From assembly GCA_022410635.1 (NCBI GenBank), contig JAJVDF010001827.1, positions 17,842-81,841 on the forward strand: a stretch of 64,000 nt of DNA. Direction: 5' to 3'. Below, piece by piece: positions 57,015-64,000 of this stretch. The DNA is from Tretioscincus oriximinensis. Lineage: Eukaryota > Chordata > Lepidosauria > Squamata > Gymnophthalmidae. Positions within the stretch are counted from its first letter, which is position 1; each line of letters begins with the position of its first letter. Position numbers and translations under genes: made by a program. A model generated the notes under the pieces. That model was not told the origin of the DNA. It saw only the letters and a list, made by a program, of their open reading frames with translations, and ran no database searches.

Positions 57015-57075
57015 CATTTTATTTATACTTATACTTATACCCTGCCCATACCCAAAGGACTCATATAACATTTAT
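57015..57075 (-). mobile_element. L2 LINE 3' tail scrap
   Basis: Inverted TAAATA tail, then ACCCTGCCCATACCCAAAGG. Confidence 0.6.
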
Positions 57076-58440
57076 TAAGACACCATGCACATAAGAATAA
57101 GGCAAGAACTGTTAACTGTTTACAAACAGTTACAAACTATTTTGGAATATAAACTGTATTGGATGAATGATAAAATGGCCATGACAAGCCAAGTAGGAGT
57201 GAAGGCAAAACAAACCTAGGCTGACCTGTCCCAGTCAAGACACATAAGCCTTGCATTGTCATGCTGTCAATACAGCTGTCAATCACCCATAGGCTTGTAA
57301 TCATCTTACTGATCAATCTAGCTGCGCCTCTGCCATCAGAGCAGCTACCAATACAAAATTACCATTAAAAACAATATAAAAACACAAACCTCGGGCGTGC
57401 CAACTGTCAGGCCAAGGTTGCACACACCATTCCACCCCCAAATAAACTGAGCCCAGGCACTAAAGGGGACCGCCATACAGAAACACCATGATAAGCTTGC
57501 ACTCTGATGTGATGATGTGNCGCCTGTACCCTACAGTCACCCTGGGAAATAAGAACAAAAGACAACCCAGGACAACTACCTGACACATAAAGGTAAGGTG
57601 TCCTAAGAGAGACTGAAAGTTTCTAAGCTTACTTTTTCAGGGTCTGCAATATAAGTTCCCAGTGCCCTCCAATTTTAACCACGGGCAAATGGGATTCATC
57701 CCTCAAAATGTTCAAGGTGACCCCAAAGTATACCAACTCTGTGGTGCCCCCCCCCCCCAGTTTTTTCAAGTGCTAATGGAATACATAGGTCATTGGCCAG
57801 CTGCTGAAAAGCAGTTAAAATCTGGAAGCAAACCTGGAAATTCCAGTTCACTATGACAAAAGTTACCAAGATGCACTGAAAATTGATCGTGATAGCCCCA
57901 ACCAACAAGTTAACACAACCTATCTGAAGTTCTTAATGTGGCTGGCATCAAATAATTTTTTTGCCTAGCATTAAAATTCATGTTTATTAGAACAATGTAA
58001 TTCATCATGCTCTCCTAATCCAAGTAAACCTGTGGATGACAATAATGTTGTCCCTTAGGAGTGCTTACAAAAAGGTACATGAAAAATGCAAAGCAAATAT
58101 TTAGTAATAACTTCTTGGGCTCCAGCTGAGATACATTATATTCTACCTACAGCCAACTAGTCTGCAAATATATCAATAATATCATCCCAATAACAAAATA
58201 GTCACACACTACTACATATCCCAAAGTCTGACTTTCACCATTGCAAACAAAGCCAAAACTTCTAGCAAATATATTGTCCCTGGTGCTGCTTGTGCTGCCT
58301 CTTGTGCAATCTCAGAGTCTAAAAACAGGAGGGGTTCACATGAAAAGTAGCAAGCAAAATTAGCTAAAATCCCATTGCTGAGAAGNTTTCTCAAAGCACT
58401 TCATATAATCTTCTATAGCTGTGAAAAGAACCTACAGAAG
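57076..58440. other. Spacer
   Basis: No gene or clear element. A C-run lies at 57747-57759. The frames at 57662-57856 (+) and 57696-57908 (-) cross it. Confidence 0.45.
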
Positions 58441-58710
58441 GTTAAATGTAAAACAGACTGAAGCTAAAGGAAACCACCAAAAAGTAGACCCAAGGCTAAA
58501 CATAAGATCAAGCAAGAAAGATATCATAATATAAATCAGGCTGTCACCAACGGAAACCACCAAAATTACTCCCAAGGTAAAAACTGGGCCCAAGGCTAGC
58601 ATAAGATTAAGCAAGAAAATATATACCAATATTAAACAAGCTGGACCCAAAGCTAAGCATAAGATCAAGCAAGAGAAGATATCTTAATTTTAAACAGGCT
58701 GGAGCCANGA
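58441..58710. repeat. Degenerate tandem array, about 57-bp unit
   Basis: Three recognisable units at 58488-58543, 58588-58643 and 58645-58701 share CCCAAGGCTA, CATAAGATCAAGCAAGA, GATATC and TTAAACAGGCTG. A second motif, GGAAACCACCAAAA, occurs at 58469 and 58552, suggesting a longer compound unit. The last two units are directly adjacent. Confidence 0.75.
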
Positions 58711-59262
58711 TATACATTTGTACTAGATGGCTTTAAAAGGGGGTTGTTGCCTTAGGCTTGGGCTTCAGCGCTCGAGGGGCAACAGCCCTGCGTACTTTCT
58801 AGTTCCTCCTTATAAGCCACGCACCCTCAGCCAGTCCTTGGCGCACTGTTCTACCCTGGGCTCTCCTTTCAGGCAGAAAGAAGCAGTGGCCTTTGCAAAG
58901 TCAACACAGGCTGCAGCTTCATTTCCTGGGCTGCCAGATCTGCGCCATGAAAGACACTCCACCCAAGTGCAGCACTCTTCATTTTGAGTCCCCAGGCTTC
59001 ATTACCGGGCGCTGAGGATATTGGGAAGACGTAGTGATTCTCACTATCCCTGTCCATGCTATCATGGGGCTTGGGAACGTCAGGAAGATGACAGCCAGCA
59101 AGGACTGCAAAATTTCTGTCGTTGGCTGACATGCACAGAATCAGTTTCCTCTCCTTCATGCATCTCTCTTATCAGCTTCGCATGGGTTTTTGAGATAAAT
59201 ATACATGGACGGGCTGATGGGTTATTTCAACTTTAAACCCCATGTCAGCTTTTACCCCATAG
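58711..59262. other. GC-richer spacer
   Basis: Frames of 86 codons (+, 58727-58987) and 96 codons (-, 58869-59159) overlap; neither has a recognisable domain. No gene called. Confidence 0.4.
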
Positions 59263-60032
59263 GCTGCATTCTGAGGGGAAAAATCTGTTTTAGATGGAGA
59301 CTGAAACCAGAGTCACCCTATATGAAACTAGGGTTTTTTTGCCCAGTTCCAAACTGGGTTTTCTGGCCGCACAGGGAAGACAAGATTCCAGTTTTGCTTT
59401 GGAGTAACTGTTCCCACTACAAGAAAACTCAGTTGTTTATGGCTTGGACAATCACTGTGGGTGTGTCTACTAAACAACCCCCCTTCTCCTTTGCTGCTTT
59501 CTTCAAGGCAACACATCATTGCTAGGTGCCTGGTTAGGTTTCCATTCCCTTAACCTCATGTCCAAGAATAAAGCTACTTTTGCACACGTAAACATTTACA
59601 AAGCAAAGCAAAGTCACCATTATTAAGTTCCTCCTGTCCCTAATTTCTGGTCTCCAAAATGCCTCCACAATAGTCTAGTTCACAGTGAGGATGAGGGATT
59701 CTTTGTGCACTCTTGGATTCTACCCTTCATTCCATGATCCTCCCTCATAACCTCTNTTGCGCAAAATCAGTGGTTATTTGATAGGTTGATCTTACTGTCA
59801 GAAAAAGTAGTGACAACAACCAGCCTGGATAGCTTTAATAAGACACTATAAAAACTCAAAGTGAACACATAAATGAACACCACTGAAATTGATTTAAAGA
59901 TGCTGTCTTAAGTAAGAGCATTATAGCGAACTACTCTGTTAGCTCCATTAATGTCCATGGAAACCACGGAAAACAAAGTATTTTGTTTCCTTCAGAAACA
60001 AAAGCTGGTGATTGCACCTTGATTACCACTAA
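59263..60032 (+). repeat. Repeat family A, copy 2
   Basis: Second copy of 24438-25240 in the same orientation. It lacks about 20 bases equivalent to 24645-24665. Homology stops sharply after GATTACCACTAAG. Confidence 0.75.
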
Positions 60033-60285
60033 GGCTATGTGCACACAATGCTTTTCTACCTCATTCGTAGCCTTCACAGGCACAAATGCTAAGTATTTTT
60101 CAGTAGTCAACCAGTATTAAATGACTTTTTCCCAGAATAAACTATTGCTCAGATGTTCAGGCATTGTTCCAGAGAAGACCCGTATTCTCATGACCAGTTG
60201 TATGTGCACAAATTAGACACGAAATGACAAAAAATTGGGAATACAGCAGTTGTTCTGTTGGCTGTTGTGAATAAAAAAATTCTCG

Positions 60286-60341
60286 GACTGCACTGCGACA
60301 AGACCAATGAACAATGTTTATGGAACTGGGGTATTGGTCAC
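60286..60341 (+). repeat. Repeat relic shared with 37785
   Basis: ACTGCGACAAGACCAATGAA...GGAACTGGGGTATTGGTCA parallels 37785-37835. The match continues up to the proposed BEL LTR edge, which supports that boundary. Confidence 0.5.
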
Positions 60342-60836
60342 TGTTCTGCCCCCCAAGCTGTTTCACTATTTGGGTGTAATTTTCTTGCCAGGGACAGAAG
60401 GTAAAGCTCTCAAAAGTAATTTAAACAAAAAAGGTTTATTTTAAAATGTAAAAATAAAGGTAGAAAACTGTTCCCTCCCAAGTCCTTTTTAAATACTTGC
60501 TTTCAGGTTTCTTGGAGTTCTTCTGTTTCTTTCCCAACTTTGACTTCTTTAAGAGTCTGTTTCACCACGTTGACTTCTTAAAAGTTTGTTTCACCACACT
60601 GACGTTTGAAGCTTGCTCTTCTCCAGCTCTGCTGCACCCAAAATGAAACTTAACTGGGAAGGGGAGGAGATATAACTGAAATTAAGGACCTCCCTTCAGA
60701 ATTCTTAAAGGGATAGTGTCTAAATAAGGTTCCCTCCCAAAATAACTATACAGAAACAACTAAGTCCCACTCTAAACTATAGGGATAGCTAGATAAAATA
60801 AAAAGGGGATTAATAAAGGTCTCTGGGGGCATGACA
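60342..60836 (-). repeat. 3' LTR of BEL/Pao element
   Basis: On the minus strand it starts TGTCATGCCCCCAGAG right after the purine-rich GACGGGGAG (60837-60845) and ends GGGGGGCAGAACA. The ends are imperfect inverted repeats. An AATAAA signal (minus) lies at 60435-60440. The left boundary is inferred from the termini and from flanking repeat homology; no partner LTR is in the window. Confidence 0.6.
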
Positions 60837-60845
60837 CTCCCCGTC

Positions 60846-61035
60846 TAAAACTTCTCATAGAAGTTTTATTAACTATATTACTAAACTAATTCTAATACAT
60901 TTTCGCAACTACACTAAATAACTTCTGTACTGTTTAACTGGAACTTGATTGAAGAACTTGCTGGTTAAATAACAAAGAAACATATGAGATCAATCTCTCA
61001 AAGATTTGCATCCTGAAGATCTAGTTGTTCTTACT
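60846..61035 (-). other. BEL interior between RNase H stub and LTR
   Basis: AT-rich with no open frame. This is where the rest of RNase H and the integrase should lie; they are absent. Confidence 0.6.
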
Positions 61036-62282
61036 CTNTGATAGGCTACAGAAGCAATCGCTTGTGCTGAGGCATCCAGAAAGATATGAAGTTGTAGATG
61101 TTTTTCTGGACCAAGTGAAGTGAAAACGTATCTTCTTAGAATGGTAACTTGGTTCAAGGCAGTGAGAGATTATTTCCAATTTTCCCATTTGGACTTTTCA
61201 TCACTGGAGAGGGGTTCATCCCAGTCTTTTTTGTCTTGAGTTAATTCTCTCATTATATGTTTGCCTTGAACAATGACTGGAGCGGCAAAACCAAGAGNGT
61301 CAAAGATACTGTTTACTGTAGACAGTACTCCTCTCCTGGTAAAACTTTTCTGAATGTCTGGTACCTGGAATGTGAATTCGTCCTTTCCTATATTCCAGCA
61401 CAAGCCAAGACTTCTTTGTACCGGTGAGGATTCTTGTCCCAATTCCCAGGTTTCCATGCTTTTAGCCTTGCCTTCTTTCAGAAAGGCCTGAAGAACTTCT
61501 TCACTGTTCGAAACAATCTTGTGTAGTCTTATATTAGCTGTGGCTAACATTTGCTGTGTTTTCTTAAGTAAGCCAATTGCTTCTTGTGTGGTGGCTGTGG
61601 ATTTTAGAGCATTGTCCACATAAAAGTCTCTACAAACAAATTGACTTACTTCCGTTCCATATTGATGTTCTAAAAGCTTTGCTGTCTTTTTAAGGCCATA
61701 GTTTGCAATGGCCGGTGATGGGCTGTTTCCAAAAACATGAACACACATTCTGTATTCCTGAGCTTCTGACATCTCATTTGGGTTCTTAAACCATAGAAAC
61801 CTGAGAAAGTCTCTGTGGTCTTCTCTGACCCAAAAAGAATAAAACATTTGTTGAATATCTGCCATAATTGCAATGGCTTCTTTCCTAAAACGCAAGAGTA
61901 CTCCGACGAGATTATTGATTAGATCTGGTCCTGTCAACAAAACTCTATTGAGGGATGTTCCATTGAATAATGCGCAGGAATCAAACACCACCCTCACTTG
62001 ATGTGGCTTCTGGTGGTGATAGACTCCGAAAAATGGCAAATACCAGCATTCTTGATATTCTTCTATGTCAGGAGCCTCTTCTGCGTGACCTTTCTTAATC
62101 ATGTTGTCAATGAATTCAATGACATCCTGCTTTAGCTGTGGGTTTTTTGCCATGCTTTTCTGGAGAGACTTCAGACGTTGACTTGCTATGGCACGGTTGT
62201 TTGGTAATTTGNCCCNATGTTCTTTGAAGGGTAAGGGTGCAATCCAATTGCCTTGTTCATCTTGTATGCACTCCCTTTCCAT
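61036..62282 (-). pseudogene. pol: pol of BEL/Pao: reverse transcriptase and RNase H stub
   Basis: 61170-62282 (370 codons from its first ATG) is a Pao-type RT. Seen in order: GNWIAPLPFKEH and LPNNRAIASQRLKSLQKSM lead-in; YLPFFGVYHHQKPHQVRVVF; MADIQQMFYSFWV with the first catalytic Asp; CVHVFGNSPSPAIANYGLKK; the active-site box as YVDN at 61611-61622; then FTRRGVLSTVNSIFDXLGFA. The usual box is YVDD, so the second of the paired Asp residues is Asn, a change expected to abolish polymerase activity. A stop at 61170-61172 is followed in the same frame by RNase H text with LDAS (61068-61079). Ns fall in several codons. Confidence 0.88.
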
Positions 62283-62287
62283 GATGG

Positions 62288-64000
62288 CTAAAAAAGTTTG
62301 TCTTCTATGGACAATGCTGGTTGATTGTCATAAACTGTTGTTTTAAACAATGCTTCCTTTTCTTGATGCTGTATTTGAGCATGATTTGGACAGTCTATCA
62401 TCTGAGTAGGATGTCCATTAGGCATGAAACTCCTACAAAAGACGTGGATTTGTAAAGGTATTTCCTGGCGGTCTAAACATACTGGACCCAAAATACTCCA
62501 TCCTAATTCCAACTCCTGGGCGAATGGTGCTCCAGGAGGGCCCTTTACTTGATTTTTTACTACAAACAGTTCTGGGCACTCTGAGCCAATAAGTAAGAGG
62601 ATTTTGGCATTAGGGTCAAGCTCTGGTATCTCCTCTGCTATAGGTTCTAAGTGCTTATGGTGTTTTGCAATACTTCTTGTGGGGATCTGTCTTTCATCTT
62701 TGGGAATGTGCTGGCATTCTATAAGCATGGGTAGTGTGAACTGCTTTGCACCATCAATAGATTGCAGAACAAATTNTTTTGCTGTTCTCCCCGCCATGAC
62801 TTGATCACCACTACAGGTTGACATAACATATTCTATTTCTTCTGAATGTACATTGAACATCTCAAAAAACTCAGGAGTAGCTAATGAAGTGTCACTTTGT
62901 GCATCTAAGGCTACATACATACGTTTGACTTGGTTTGGGGAATCGTTTGGATAAACGTCTCCTAGACATATTGGACGACAAGTGCGAATCTTCTTCTCTC
63001 CTTTACACAAGGTGGTACATGTTGTCGTAGCTGCTTTAGTCTCTTTTGGTGACAATGGTTTTGCTGAAGTCTTTTTAACTTCTTCAGTAACTATTTTTGG
63101 TGATCGATAAGATATTTCANGGTGAAGTGCAGAACAATGCCTTTCGCTGTCACATTCTTGACATTTTACCTTTTTTTTACAATCTTTAGCCAAGNGGTTA
63201 TTGAAGGAACAGCACTTGAAGCAAAGCTTCTGCTNTTTTACATAAGATAAACGTTCTTCGTGAGGTTTTTCTTTGAACTCCTTACACTCATTAAGATCAT
63301 GGCATTTTTTGTGAATCGGGCACATCACCTCCATTGCTTTCTTTGAAAATGGTTTAAGTAAATCTACATTGGTTTCTGTCTTCTTAACCATCACTTGGGG
63401 CTTGTTTTCAGACTGTTTGAGTGATTTCTTCTCTTNTCTCACATTCTGGTATAGAGAGGGTAGTCCTGTTTGAGGATCATTTCTTTCTTTGGCCATCTTT
63501 GTAACAAACTTTACAAGAAATGAAAATGATGGATATTTCTTGCTGTGATTCTCCTTANAGGTGAAGACTTCTCTACCCCAAATCTCTCTCAATGGGAAGG
63601 GCAACTTATCAATGATTTCTCTCTGTGTTAAATATTGATCGAGACAGATCAATCCTGGCAATTCTGGGTTTTCCATTGCTGATTCTAGCTCTGAGAACAG
63701 GTCTGCTAAATCCCACAATTGCTTGCTTTCCTTCATAGTGAGTTTGGGAGAAGTTTTAAGTCTATTTAGAAGACATGTCTCAATAAGAGTACTTTCTCCA
63801 AAACGTTCATCCAATCTTGACCATGCCTTTTCCAAGGCCATGCGAGGGTCTCTTATGTGTGCAGCATAAACTCTCTTTATCTGAGCAGAAGAGGCTGGTC
63901 CCAACCATGCAATGAGCAGAGTTAGTTCCTCTTCCACTGCAAGTCTCAGTTCTTTGAGAACTCTCTGGAATGTGATCTTCCATAAAAGATAGTCTTCTGG
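62288..64000 (-). pseudogene. gag: gag-protease of BEL/Pao, partial
   Basis: The minus-strand frame is open from the window edge; there is no start inside the window, and the codon at 63937 is GTG. Pao Gag text near its start includes LIAWLGPASSAQIKRVYAAH. A basic linker and three Cys/His clusters follow: CPIHKKCHDLNEC, LCFKCCSFNN...LAKDC (the His codon has an N) and CQECDSERHCSALH, which would bind RNA. The protease region has VALDAQSDTSLATPEFF, where the Asp-Thr/Ser-Gly core is altered. The frame ends at a stop at 62288-62290 in a T-run, and the RT continues six bases on in another frame, consistent with a one-base loss in the run. Confidence 0.87.

Larger units (their letters stand above)
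60342..64000 (-). mobile_element. BEL/Pao LTR retrotransposon, 3' part
   Basis: The minus-strand element enters from the right edge. Order in its own direction: Gag with zinc knuckles, protease, reverse transcriptase, a stub of RNase H, a polypurine tract and a 3' LTR. Integrase and most of RNase H are missing, because only about 200 bases separate the RNase H stub from the LTR. The 5' LTR and the start of gag lie beyond 64000. BEL/Pao elements occur in fish, amphibians and squamates, but not as full elements in birds or mammals. Confidence 0.9.

Noticed and set aside
62604..62804. Plus-strand frame of 66 codons
   Set aside because: Antisense to the BEL protease region.
1..64000. CRISPR array, bacterial operon or phage
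   Set aside because: No regularly spaced identical repeats, no ribosome-binding sites, and gene density and repeats are those of a vertebrate genome.

Overview
This window looks like nuclear DNA of a squamate reptile (lizard or snake). It is AT-rich and mostly non-coding. It carries CR1-type and L2-type LINEs, tRNA-derived SINEs of the squamate kind, a chromodomain Ty3/gypsy retrotransposon and a BEL/Pao retrotransposon. Birds and mammals have essentially lost the last two as full elements. I found no host protein-coding exon, rRNA or genuine tRNA gene. Every recognisable coding segment belongs to a transposable element and every one is broken. Clade and species calls rest on reading by eye, without database searches.

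Layout. 0-10 kb: AT-rich spacer with a solo LTR (2683-3196), L2 and CR1 fragments, a polypyrimidine tract and possible conserved non-coding blocks (7.2-7.5 and 8.25-8.6 kb). 10.1-10.2 kb: a TTAA-flanked MITE. 10.8-16.7 kb: a nearly full-length Ty3/gypsy chromovirus with two LTRs, a GAAAC target duplication, remnants of gag, protease, reverse transcriptase, RNase H, integrase and chromodomain, and two nested CR1-like insertions. 17-31 kb: CR1, L2 and SINE debris, a (TTA)n/(TTG)n microsatellite and two unclassified repeat families. 31.3-32.2 kb: a fold-back DNA transposon. 33-40 kb: nested LINE, LTR, hAT and SINE pieces. 43-48 kb: two TA-flanked DNA elements, a LINE with its RT start joined to its C-terminal finger, an inverted-repeat composite and another CR1-like copy. 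49-58 kb: quiet spacer with L2, CR1 and SINE fragments. 58.4-58.7 kb: a small tandem array. 59.3-60.0 kb: a second copy of the 24.4 kb repeat. 60.3 kb to the right edge: the 3' part of a minus-strand BEL/Pao element.

How it fits together. The window records successive transposition rather than a cellular pathway. The clearest biology is in the gypsy element. Eleven bases just inside its left LTR are exactly complementary to the predicted start of its own transcript in the right LTR, as expected of self-primed reverse transcription of the Tf1 type. Several non-autonomous DNA elements keep clean target duplications (8 bp, TTA, TTAA, TA), so their superfamily can be suggested. Long AT-rich stretches free of repeats may hold regulatory elements of a neighbouring gene, but that cannot be tested from one sequence.
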